Of a stretch of 32,911 nucleotides of DNA, positions 15,484-22,279 are shown one piece after another. Position 1 is the stretch's first letter. The number at the start of each line of letters is the position of its first letter. The position numbers and the translations under genes were made by a program. Location: contig CALXLC010000015.1 in the NCBI GenBank assembly GCA_944389095.1, positions 1 to 32,911 of the forward strand. Direction: 5' to 3'. The notes beneath the pieces were generated by a model that saw only the letters and a program-made list of their open reading frames with translations, was not told the origin of the DNA and did no database searches. This DNA comes from an uncultured Alphaproteobacteria bacterium. Its GTDB lineage: Bacteria; Pseudomonadota; Alphaproteobacteria; RF32; CAG-239.

Positions 15484-15873
15484 ATGGAACAAAAGAAAGA
15501 ACAAAGGGTTGTTGAAAAAACATGGACAGAAACCCTGGAGTCCATCAAAGATGGTATTACGTCCACTTTTCCTCATGTGCCGACTTATTATGAGCTTGGC
15601 GAAGGGACTGTGGCATTGCTGGAAAACAATAAAAGCAAATACAGAATCGGCGTTGTTTTTCCGGTAAAATATAAGGAAACCGGTGAAATTGACCATATCG
15701 TCTATTTTCCCATAAAAGGCGATTATATTTTGGCCTCCGGGTTGAAGTATAAGCCGGTTAATCTGATCGGGCAAAAATTTTCCGCCAAGCGCGGCGACTT
15801 TGAGGTGAAGGAATTGAAAGGACGTCAGGCTTTTGCCTTCCACCGTATTTATAATACTTTTGTTGAACTCTAA
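15484..15873 (+). CDS. Hypothetical small beta-rich protein
   Basis: A 129-residue soluble protein with no signal peptide. After a charged helical start (EQKKEQRVVEKTWTETLESI) it is mostly beta: GEGTVALLENNKSKYRIGVVF, GDYILASGLKYKPVNLIGQKF. It has no cysteines. The leader has no Shine-Dalgarno sequence and shares an ATTATTAAC element with other genes of this kind in the window. It is first of a pair with the gene at 15887, 13 bases downstream. I do not recognise the family. Its length resembles Avd accessory proteins of DGRs, but Avd is all-helical and this is not. Confidence 0.7.
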   Translation: MEQKKEQRVVEKTWTETLESIKDGITSTFPHVPTYYELGEGTVALLENNKSKYRIGVVFPVKYKETGEIDHIVYFPIKGDYILASGLKYKPVNLIGQKFSAKRGDFEVKELKGRQAFAFHRIYNTFVEL

Positions 15874-15886
15874 ATAATTTCTAATC

Positions 15887-16219
15887 ATGATAAGAATTCA
15901 AAACCCGCAAAACATTACAAGAATGATGCATGCTTTCCTCGGCCACAGGCTGAAAGCGTATGCCTATACCTCAAACGCCCAGCTCGGCACCATTAAATAT
16001 GTTGACGGACCGGTTTGGGTAATGGAATTAAACGAAGGCCGCACCCTTCACTATGCCATCTTTGAGGTGCAGTCAAGAAACTTATACATCTATGCCGGCG
16101 GTTTGCGTTATACCCCGACAATAGATTTGCATCAGCAGCTGAATCTCGGCAATCGGCAGGCTGAGGTTTTCTCCGACGAAAAAGGCAACGTCTGCCTTTA
16201 TGTTGAAGAAGAAGAATAA
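15887..16219 (+). CDS. Hypothetical small protein
   Basis: A 110-residue protein starting MIRIQNPQNITRMMHAFLGHRLKAY, then beta strands (AQLGTIKYVDGPVWVMELNEGR, LYIYAGGLRYTP) and an acidic end (YVEEEE). The GLRYTP and DLHQQLNLG segments echo the GLKYKPVNLIGQ segment of the preceding protein, so the two may be distant paralogues with the same fold. No ribosome site. They are co-transcribed and end at the terminator 16237-16270. Function unknown. Confidence 0.7.
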   Translation: MIRIQNPQNITRMMHAFLGHRLKAYAYTSNAQLGTIKYVDGPVWVMELNEGRTLHYAIFEVQSRNLYIYAGGLRYTPTIDLHQQLNLGNRQAEVFSDEKGNVCLYVEEEE

Positions 16220-16236
16220 ACAAATTTTTATTTTAT

Positions 16237-16270
16237 GCAAAACCGGCTTTTTACAAGTCGGTTTTGCTTT
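16237..16270 (+). terminator. Terminator of the small gene pair
   Basis: GCAAAACCG pairs with CGGTTTTGC (9 bp), followed by a T-rich end, 17 bases after the stop codon. Confidence 0.7.
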
Positions 16271-16373
16271 AAATGACTACTTATCCCAACCTGAGGTAAA
16301 AACTTAATTTTTTCTTTACAAAAGACCGAATTTGCGCCTAAATAAGGCTGATTGAATTTTTGGGAACGGGGTT

Positions 16374-16901
16374 ATGAATAAGATTTGTAAAGTACTTTTT
16401 TACACGGGAGTTCTGATAATGAATACCGGGTGCCACACTCAGGTGCAGCCGACCATTGTGCCTGCTGTTGAAGTTAAACAACCGGTCAAACACGAGCTTG
16501 ATGTTATCGGCGGCGTGGAGCCTGTTTATGTTCTGCCGATTAAAGCTCCCTTCCCGGCACGAATTGACACCGGCGCCGAAACCTCCTCAATTGACGTTAC
16601 CCAGATGAAAACTTTTGAACGCGACGGCGAGAAATGGGTGGCATTTAACCTTGACCATGACGGCAACGGCGAAAAGCACCGTTTTGAGAAAAAAATTGCC
16701 CGCCGCACCGTTATTCGCCGGGCGGGTAAAGATGAGTACCGCATTGTGGTCAACATGGACGTCAAAATCGGCAAAGAACTAATCAGTACCGAATTTACCC
16801 TTGCCGACCGCACGAAATTTACTTATCAGGTGCTTATCGGCCGTAACATTCTCAACGGACGTTTCATCGTCGATCCGTCGGTCGAAAATACTTTACACTA
16901 A
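16374..16901 (+). CDS. Retropepsin-like aspartic protease lipoprotein (RimB-type, PF05618)
   Basis: A 175-residue protein with a signal ending in lipobox MNTGC (Cys20), so a periplasmic lipoprotein. The catalytic motif is D65-T-G-A in FPARIDTGAETSSID. The C-terminal LIGRNILNGRFIVDPS is the hallmark of the family often labelled 'ATP-dependent zinc protease', which is really retropepsin-like. It is first gene of an operon with an inactive transglutaminase/membrane protein and an ATP-grasp ligase, a triad that recurs in proteobacteria. The substrate is not known to me; the ligase product is a reasonable guess. Confidence 0.88.
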   Translation: MNKICKVLFYTGVLIMNTGCHTQVQPTIVPAVEVKQPVKHELDVIGGVEPVYVLPIKAPFPARIDTGAETSSIDVTQMKTFERDGEKWVAFNLDHDGNGEKHRFEKKIARRTVIRRAGKDEYRIVVNMDVKIGKELISTEFTLADRTKFTYQVLIGRNILNGRFIVDPSVENTLH

Positions 16902-16919
16902 CTTTTGAGAAGATTATCC

Positions 16920-18455
16920 ATGTTAAGAAAATTTGCTTCGGTTCGCTTCAGCCTTTCGGTTTTGCTGGTGTTGTCGGTTATTTTTGCGGCATACAGCATT
17001 TATTACAAAACAACTTACTGGGGTTTTAACTTTGCTCCGGGGCAAAATTCTGACGTCTGGACCATTGAAGCGCATATTGCCTTTGAACCGACCGGCGAGC
17101 CGATTAAGGTTACCCTCACAACACCTCAGGACAGCAATGCCTTCAAGATTTTGGAAGAAAACGTTATTGCCGATGGCTATAAATCTAAAAAAATCGACGG
17201 CGAAATTTCTCAACTTGTTTTGCAATCTCCGGCACAGACAAAATCTCAGGATATCTATTACCGGGTCTTGTTGTTTGATAATATTGACACGCGCGGCAAA
17301 ACCAAAGCTCCCAGGCCCGAAAAGCCCAAAAAACCGATTTTTGACGAACAACGGATGGCTGCGGCCAACCAAATTCTGGAAATTGCCCAAAAGCAGGAAG
17401 GCGATGCCGTGGCGCAGGTTATCCGTCTGTTGAATCAAGTGCCGGCCGATCCGACCGTGCAATCTTATCTGCCGCTCAAAAAAACACAATCGGACATGTT
17501 TGAGACGACTAAGGATCTGCTTGCGCTCAAAGGTATTCCCGCGCGTGCCGTGCGCGGTTTCCGCCTGGAAGAAAACCGCAAATCGGTTGCTCCCGACCTG
17601 ATGCTGGAGGCCTATATCGACAATCAATGGAAAATGTATAATCTGACCACTGCCGACAAAGGACTTCCGGAGAATTTTGTAGTCTTTCAACGCGGCGGAA
17701 AATCTTTGATTGATGTGGAAGGCGGCGAAAATTCCAGCATAAAATTCTCGGTCTTGAAATCCGTAACCTCTTCCATGGGACTGGCCGGTAAGCGCGCTCA
17801 ACTGGCCGGACAGAAGTCGCTGTTTGACTACTCGGTTTACAACCTGCCGCTGGCCGCGCAAAATACCCTGAAATGGCTTTCAATCTTCCCGCTCGGAATT
17901 CTGGTAACGGTTTTGATGCGCAATGTTGTCGGCGTGCAGACGATGGGAACGTTTACGCCCATGCTGCTGGCCATGGCGCTGATTAAAACCGGTTTTTGGG
18001 CCGGCCTCATCTGCTTTTCGCTGATTATCGGCATCGGACTGCTGCTGCGCTTTGTCCTCTCCAAGCTTAATTTGCTGCTGGTGCCCAGAATTGCGGCAGT
18101 GGTTATTTTTGTGATTTTGATTATGCAGATGTTCACGGTTTTCGGTTTTCAGTTTAAGCTGAATATTGCGCAATCCGCGGTCTTTTTCCCGATTATCATT
18201 ATGGCGTGGATTATTGAAAGAGCATCCATCACCTGGGAAGAAGACGGGCCTCTTAATGCCGGAAAGGAAATCTTTTTCAGCGTTCTGGTGGCTATTGTGA
18301 CTTATTTTGTAATTAACGACGAATATATCCGCCATATTATGTTTGCGTTTAACGAGCTTAATCTGGTGATTTTGTTTGCGGTGATGCTGCTCGGAACTTA
18401 TACCGGTTACCGATTGACGGAACTGAAGCGTTTTCAACCGCTTAAAAAGGGCTGA
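16920..18455 (+). CDS. Inactive transglutaminase fused to 7TM domain
   Basis: A 511-residue protein. It has an N-terminal membrane helix (about 8-27), a periplasmic transglutaminase-like domain (to about 315) and a C-terminal block of about seven membrane helices (about 325-500), starting WLSIFPLGILVTVLMRNVVGVQTMGTFTPMLLAMAL. This matches the 'inactive transglutaminase fused to 7 transmembrane helices' family. A Cys-His-Asp triad is not apparent, consistent with lost catalysis and a binding role. I prefer ATG 16920, with GAGAAG upstream, over a TTG at 16905. It starts 18 bases after the protease and ends 6 bases before the ligase. Confidence 0.88.
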   Translation: MLRKFASVRFSLSVLLVLSVIFAAYSIYYKTTYWGFNFAPGQNSDVWTIEAHIAFEPTGEPIKVTLTTPQDSNAFKILEENVIADGYKSKKIDGEISQLVLQSPAQTKSQDIYYRVLLFDNIDTRGKTKAPRPEKPKKPIFDEQRMAAANQILEIAQKQEGDAVAQVIRLLNQVPADPTVQSYLPLKKTQSDMFETTKDLLALKGIPARAVRGFRLEENRKSVAPDLMLEAYIDNQWKMYNLTTADKGLPENFVVFQRGGKSLIDVEGGENSSIKFSVLKSVTSSMGLAGKRAQLAGQKSLFDYSVYNLPLAAQNTLKWLSIFPLGILVTVLMRNVVGVQTMGTFTPMLLAMALIKTGFWAGLICFSLIIGIGLLLRFVLSKLNLLLVPRIAAVVIFVILIMQMFTVFGFQFKLNIAQSAVFFPIIIMAWIIERASITWEEDGPLNAGKEIFFSVLVAIVTYFVINDEYIRHIMFAFNELNLVILFAVMLLGTYTGYRLTELKRFQPLKKG

Positions 18456-18461
18456 CACAAC

Positions 18462-19427
18462 ATGTGGAATTGGCTGAAACAATTTGCTAAACCCTCAGAG
18501 CTCCGGGCTGCCGGTGTGTTGGGTATGAATCGGCGCAATTACAACATCATTGCCAAACACAACAACCGGAGATTGTTTCCGCTGGTGGACGATAAGGTTA
18601 AAACCAAAGAACTGGCCAAACAATACGGTATCAATACTCCCGGCCTTATCGGCGTAATTGCCCATCAATATGAAGTAAAGGATATTTTTAAGATTATCGG
18701 ACGGCGCAAAGAATTTGTGATTAAACCTGCGCAGGGAAGCGGCGGCAAGGGTGTTATGGTTATTGTCGGTTCCGAAAGCGGCTGGTTTGTGACGGCCTCC
18801 CGAAAAAAGGTCGGATACAAACATATTTATCAGCATATTTCCAATATCTTAAGCGGGTTGTACAGTCTCGGCGGACGTTATGATTCCGCCGTGATTGAAG
18901 AACTGGTGCATTTCTCCGATATTTTTAAGGATTACAGTTATCAGGGCGTGCCCGATGTGCGGCTGATTGTTTATAACGGCTACCCGGTGATGGCGATGAC
19001 CCGGCTGCCCACGGCCGAATCTGAGGGACGCGCCAATCTGCATCAGGGTGCGGTCGGCGTCGGTCTTGATATCCGGACCGGACATGCCCTGCACGGCGTT
19101 CAGCGCAATAAACCGATTGAAAAGCATCCGGATACGGGGGCAAATCTGATGAACATTCAGGTCCCCTACTGGAAAGACCATCTGCTTATCGGTGCCAAGG
19201 CTTTTGATATGACCGGGCTGGGGTATTTGGGCGCAGATATCGTGCTCGACGCGCAAAGAGGACCGATGATGCTGGAACTTAATGCCCGGCCGGGACTGGC
19301 AATTCAGATTGCCAACGGCTGCGGTCTGGCACGGAAACTTAAACTGGTGGAAAAATATTATCCCACAAACCTGACGGCGGAAGAACGGGTTGAGTTTGTG
19401 CTGAGCGGCGTTGATTTTGAAAAATAA
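18462..19427 (+). CDS. RimK-related alpha-L-glutamate ligase-like ATP-grasp protein
   Basis: A 321-residue cytoplasmic protein. ATP-grasp signatures are FVIKPAQGSGGKGVMVI (about 85-103), the acidic VIEELV, DVRLIVYNGYPVMAMTRLP, and the Mg-binding LGADIVLDAQRGPMMLELNARPGL near 265-292. It belongs to the RimK-related group that adds an amino acid, probably glutamate, to an acceptor carboxylate using ATP. The acceptor is unknown. Last gene of the operon with the retropepsin and 7TM proteins, it suggests synthesis in the cytoplasm and handling or trimming of the product outside. Confidence 0.88.
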   Translation: MWNWLKQFAKPSELRAAGVLGMNRRNYNIIAKHNNRRLFPLVDDKVKTKELAKQYGINTPGLIGVIAHQYEVKDIFKIIGRRKEFVIKPAQGSGGKGVMVIVGSESGWFVTASRKKVGYKHIYQHISNILSGLYSLGGRYDSAVIEELVHFSDIFKDYSYQGVPDVRLIVYNGYPVMAMTRLPTAESEGRANLHQGAVGVGLDIRTGHALHGVQRNKPIEKHPDTGANLMNIQVPYWKDHLLIGAKAFDMTGLGYLGADIVLDAQRGPMMLELNARPGLAIQIANGCGLARKLKLVEKYYPTNLTAEERVEFVLSGVDFEK

Positions 19428-19565
19428 TTTCTTATATCAGCGCCAGGTATTCTCCTTATCCCGGATGCCGAAAAGTTCACATTTATTTTGTGTCGGCTTT
19501 GACAAAGGGCAGCAGCGCTTCCTATATAAAGTTCAGAACAATAATTTTTTGAGAAAGAGGATGGC

Positions 19566-20201
19566 ATGACTAAAGAAACAAAAAAATCCGAAACCAAACT
19601 GCTTAAAAATACCGAGGCTAAAAAGCTTGGAAAATCGACAACCAAAAGTTTAAAATCCGCCGCGACTAAAAAACTCGGCGTGAGTAAAACCCGGGCAAAA
19701 AAAATTAAACATTCTTATCCGGTCAAAGATGCCGAAAACGCCCTGCTCTTAAAGCTGAAAGACGGCGATGTGGTCATTGAGATGTTTCCGGAAGACGCTC
19801 CGAATCATGTTGCCCGGATTAAAGAGCTGGTGCGCGCCGGTTTTTATAACGGTTTGAAGTTTCATCGCGTTATTGACGGCTTTATGGCTCAGACCGGCTG
19901 CCCTTACGGGACAGGAACCGGCGGCTCGGGCAAAAAGCTCAAAGCCGAGTTTAATCGCAACCATCATGCCCGGGGAACGGTTTCCATGGCGCGCTCCATG
20001 CTGCCGGACTCTGCCGACAGCCAGTTTTTTATTTGTTTTAACGACTGCGACTGGCTGGACGGTCAATATACCGTTTGGGGACAGGTTACCTCCGGAATGG
20101 AGCATGTCGACGCCATCAAGCGCGGCGACGGTCCGAACGGAGCCGTCAGCAATCCTGACGAAATTATCAGCCTGACCGTTATTGCCGATTTGGATAAATA
20201 A
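19566..20201 (+). CDS. Cyclophilin-type peptidyl-prolyl isomerase with basic N-terminal extension
   Basis: A 211-residue protein. Residues about 60-208 are a cyclophilin domain: FHRVIDGFMAQTGCP (catalytic Arg), GTVSMARSMLPDSADSQFFICF and WLDGQYTVWGQV. The usual His or Trp near the last motif is replaced by Tyr-Thr-Val-Trp. The first roughly 52 residues are very rich in Lys, Thr and Ser (KSETKLLKNTEAKKLGKS) and are not a signal peptide. This unusual extension could bind nucleic acid, ribosome or an acidic partner. The ATG at 19566 follows AGAGG. Own terminator at 20226-20265. Confidence 0.88.
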   Translation: MTKETKKSETKLLKNTEAKKLGKSTTKSLKSAATKKLGVSKTRAKKIKHSYPVKDAENALLLKLKDGDVVIEMFPEDAPNHVARIKELVRAGFYNGLKFHRVIDGFMAQTGCPYGTGTGGSGKKLKAEFNRNHHARGTVSMARSMLPDSADSQFFICFNDCDWLDGQYTVWGQVTSGMEHVDAIKRGDGPNGAVSNPDEIISLTVIADLDK

Positions 20202-20225
20202 GCGTTTTATTGGTCAAAAACTACG

Positions 20226-20265
20226 AAAGTGTCGTTCTGCTGCAGAACGGCACTTTTGTTTTATA
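20226..20265 (+). terminator. Terminator of the cyclophilin gene
   Basis: AAAGTG-T-CGTTCTG pairs with CAGAACG-G-CACTTT, a long stem with one mismatch, followed by TGTTTTA. Confidence 0.75.
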
Positions 20266-20278
20266 ACAAATCATTAAA

Positions 20279-20308
20279 CAATTTACAAAGCGCAAAATAT
20301 GTTATATT
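20279..20308 (+). promoter_or_regulatory. Promoter of the structured RNA
   Basis: TATATT (20303-20308) lies about 10 bases before the predicted RNA 5' end GGTC. The -35 could be CAATTT (20279-20284, 18-base spacing) or TTTACA (20282-20287, 15-base spacing). Confidence 0.45.
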
Positions 20309-20317
20309 TTCGGTTTA

Positions 20318-20553
20318 TGGTCTGTTGATGCAGGCCCAGTACCTCAAAAGGTACGGAGCCTTGACAAGCTCTTGGTACTAGACGGCGCAGGATATGCGTC
20401 GTTAGCCGTTGTGCAAACGGCAGTATATCCCCGATTTTTGAAGGTCGGGGAGCTTCAGTGTATGTTCAGAAGCTTAACGGCTTTAAAGACTGGAGGATCA
20501 TCTTCTAGTACATGATTTGTCAACTCTCCGACCACCTTTTAAAGGTGGTTTTG
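20318..20553 (+). ncRNA. Structured RNA of unknown class, or long leader of the glycosyltransferase gene
   Basis: About 235 bases without a convincing reading frame but dense in complementary segments. Ends GGTC/GACC (20319, 20530) and GTTGA/TCAAC (20324, 20520) close the molecule. GTACTAG (20375) pairs with CTAGTAC (20505). Local hairpins are GTACC/GGTAC (20339-20354), GCCGTT/AACGGC (20405-20421), CCCCGA/TCGGGG (20429-20450) and AGCTTC/GAAGCT (20451-20474). A promoter precedes it and a terminator ends it, overlapping the closing stem. I could not match it to tmRNA, 6S, SRP or RNase P RNA. The overlap of closing stem and terminator also fits a riboswitch controlling the next gene. Confidence 0.65.
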
Positions 20554-20559
20554 TTGTTT
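20531..20559 (+). terminator. Terminator of the structured RNA
   Basis: ACCACC (20531-20536) pairs with GGTGGT (20544-20549), extended by TTT/AAA, followed by TTTTGTTGTTT. It lies 28 bases before the glycosyltransferase start codon. Its 5' arm shares ACC with the closing stem of the RNA, so the two folds exclude each other. Confidence 0.75.
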
Positions 20560-20586
20560 AAACCCAAAAACGGGAGTTTGGCGATT

Positions 20587-21465
20587 ATGCCCTGTATATC
20601 TGTTATTGTTCCGGTATATAATGCCGAAAAATTTTTGCCCTGCTGTCTGAAAAGTTTGAGACAGCAGACACTTAAAGATATTGAAATCATTGCGGTCAAC
20701 GACGGTTCAACCGATTGTTCGGCCGAAATTCTAAAACAAACCGCCGCCGTCGATAAAAGGCTTAAAATCTTTTCACAGAAAAATTCCGGCGTTTCTGCTG
20801 CTCGCAACAAAGGCCTGCGGGAAGCAGTCGGAGATTTTGTCTGCTTTGCTGATGCCGATGATTATGTCTGCGACTCTTTTCTGGAAAAGCTCTATCAGGC
20901 CGCCGTTGCCGCCCGGGCTGACATTGCGGCGGGAGAAATCATTTATATCAAGCACAATAAAAACAAGCAGCTTCTAAAATTAAAAAAATCTGCCATTTAT
21001 AAGACGACCCTTGAAAAATATCTGGCCTGCGGCATGCCGCGGCAAAATTTTGTTTGGAATAAGATTTACCGGCGGATGGTTTTGACGGAATCCGGCGTGC
21101 TGTTCACCGAAGGCATGTGCTTTGAAGATGTCGAGTGGTCGCACAAAGCTTTGTACTTTTGCGGAGATCTGGTTACCGTTCCCGGTGCGATTTATTATTA
21201 TCGTCAAAACAGTGCCTCCTTGGCGAACCGTCTGACGGAGAAAACACTGCAGGATTATAAACAAGCCTTTGTTCTGACTAAAAAATTTTTGAGATTGAAC
21301 CATATTGACGTCAGGGAAGACAAATTTCCGGTGACATCACTCATCCGCATTACTTTTTGCGGCCTGCCGCTTCTTAAAATTAAAATCTGGGATAATCTGA
21401 AGATTTATTATCTTTTGGGTCTCAAGTGGCTGAAAATCAGAAGGCAGAATAATTTTGAACTTTGA
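20587..21465 (+). CDS. Family 2 glycosyltransferase (GT-A fold)
   Basis: A 292-residue cytoplasmic enzyme. It starts MPCISVIVPVYNAEKFL, has VNDGSTDCS (38-46) for nucleotide-sugar binding, NSGVSAARNKG, and the metal-binding D-A-D in CFADADDY (89-91). A conserved FEDVEW acid motif follows later. This is the WaaV/EpsJ-like GT2 type adding a sugar to a surface polysaccharide; donor and acceptor are unknown. The ATG at 20587 has GGGAG upstream. The frame is open back to 20512, but that part overlaps the RNA terminator. It is isolated, not in a polysaccharide cluster. Confidence 0.88.
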   Translation: MPCISVIVPVYNAEKFLPCCLKSLRQQTLKDIEIIAVNDGSTDCSAEILKQTAAVDKRLKIFSQKNSGVSAARNKGLREAVGDFVCFADADDYVCDSFLEKLYQAAVAARADIAAGEIIYIKHNKNKQLLKLKKSAIYKTTLEKYLACGMPRQNFVWNKIYRRMVLTESGVLFTEGMCFEDVEWSHKALYFCGDLVTVPGAIYYYRQNSASLANRLTEKTLQDYKQAFVLTKKFLRLNHIDVREDKFPVTSLIRITFCGLPLLKIKIWDNLKIYYLLGLKWLKIRRQNNFEL

Positions 21466-21466
21466 A

Positions 21467-21491
21467 AAAGGGCGGAAATTCCGCCCTTTGC
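21467..21491. terminator. Bidirectional terminator
   Basis: AAAGGGCGGAA pairs with TTCCGCCCTTT, an 11-bp stem between the convergent glycosyltransferase and SIMPL-domain genes. Confidence 0.7.
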
Positions 21492-22232
21492 TTACTTCAA
21501 CCAATATTCAATAGTGGAAACCACCCGGATTTTTTTGTTAATCGAATAATTTTCCGGCTGATTGTTGTCAATCTGCGGCAAAATGGAAAAAACACCCTGA
21601 CTGGCCCGGCGAATCTTACCGACTTTGCTGTTGGAACTTTTGGCAAATTCGGCAGCCGCGGCGGCGGCGTTCTTCGTTGCCAGTTCCAGCATTTGCGGTT
21701 TGACTTCGTTCAATCCGGTAAAGACATACGAAACCGGCGAGCCGTACTGATTTTCAAAAATGATTCCCTGTGCCACCAATTCACCGTTGTTGCGCAGCGC
21801 CTTATCCACGGTATCGACGTCCGGTGACTGGACAGTCAGCGTCTGGCTGACGATGTAGCGGCTGCCGGTCATTTCGTTGTTGCGGTACGGGTTGGCCATC
21901 AAATCGTTGGTTTCTACCCGCCCCTCAATAATTTGCGCGGCGGGAATACCCTGCTTTTGCAAAAAGGTATAAATTACCCCGCGCTGACGGGCAATTTCCG
22001 TCTGAGCGGCGGGAAGATTGTCGGAGGTAACGACATATTTGATATTCCAGATGGCCAAATCGGCTTTGACATCCATTTCCGCCAATCCTTTGACGGTTAC
22101 ATAGTTGGCATTAATTTTGGACTGATAGTAGTAATATCCCGGAAAAAAACCGCCCAGAACCAGACCGGCGGCCACAATCAACGCCGCAGGAAGCCGGTTG
22201 CGGCAGCGGCAAACTTCGTTTTCTTCTTTCAT
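21492..22232 (-). CDS. SIMPL domain (DUF541) membrane-anchored protein
   Basis: A 246-residue protein with one N-terminal membrane segment (LPAALIVAAGLVLGGFFPGYYYY, about 14-36) and a periplasmic SIMPL domain. Family signs are the opening VTVKGLAEMDVKADLAIWNIKY, the central IIEGRVETNDL, and RYIVSQTLTVQSPDVDTVDKA. SIMPL proteins have varied and mostly unclear envelope roles, some linked to oxidative stress. Start supported by AGAGG. It lies 47 bases downstream of the flavoprotein gene in the same direction and may share its transcript. Confidence 0.85.
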   Translation of the reverse strand: MKEENEVCRCRNRLPAALIVAAGLVLGGFFPGYYYYQSKINANYVTVKGLAEMDVKADLAIWNIKYVVTSDNLPAAQTEIARQRGVIYTFLQKQGIPAAQIIEGRVETNDLMANPYRNNEMTGSRYIVSQTLTVQSPDVDTVDKALRNNGELVAQGIIFENQYGSPVSYVFTGLNEVKPQMLELATKNAAAAAAEFAKSSNSKVGKIRRASQGVFSILPQIDNNQPENYSINKKIRVVSTIEYWLK

Positions 22233-22279
22233 AGAACACCTCTTTTATAAAGGAACAGAACAATTTATAAATATAACAG

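Noticed and set aside
15484-15873. Avd-like DGR accessory protein
   Set aside because: The length fits but the protein is beta-rich; Avd is a four-helix bundle, and no reverse transcriptase is adjacent.
11367-16373. Reverse transcriptase or template repeat near the cassettes
   Set aside because: No frame with RT motifs (such as the YADD-type box) and no non-coding sequence carrying the anchor with adenine-rich codons was found. The anchor appears only inside the five coding ends.
16923-17861. Long minus-strand frame opposite the 7TM transglutaminase gene
   Set aside because: It is antisense to a well-supported gene, with no ribosome site and Arg/Gln/Phe-rich composition.
20318-20553. tmRNA, 6S, SRP or RNase P RNA
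   Set aside because: There is no T-arm or tag reading frame, no SRP GGAAGG-type domain, no RNase P core motifs, and a multi-hairpin layout rather than the long 6S rod.
20512-20586. N-terminal extension of the glycosyltransferase
   Set aside because: It would be translated through the RNA terminator, and the GT2 fold starts exactly at MPCISVIVPVYN with a ribosome site before it.
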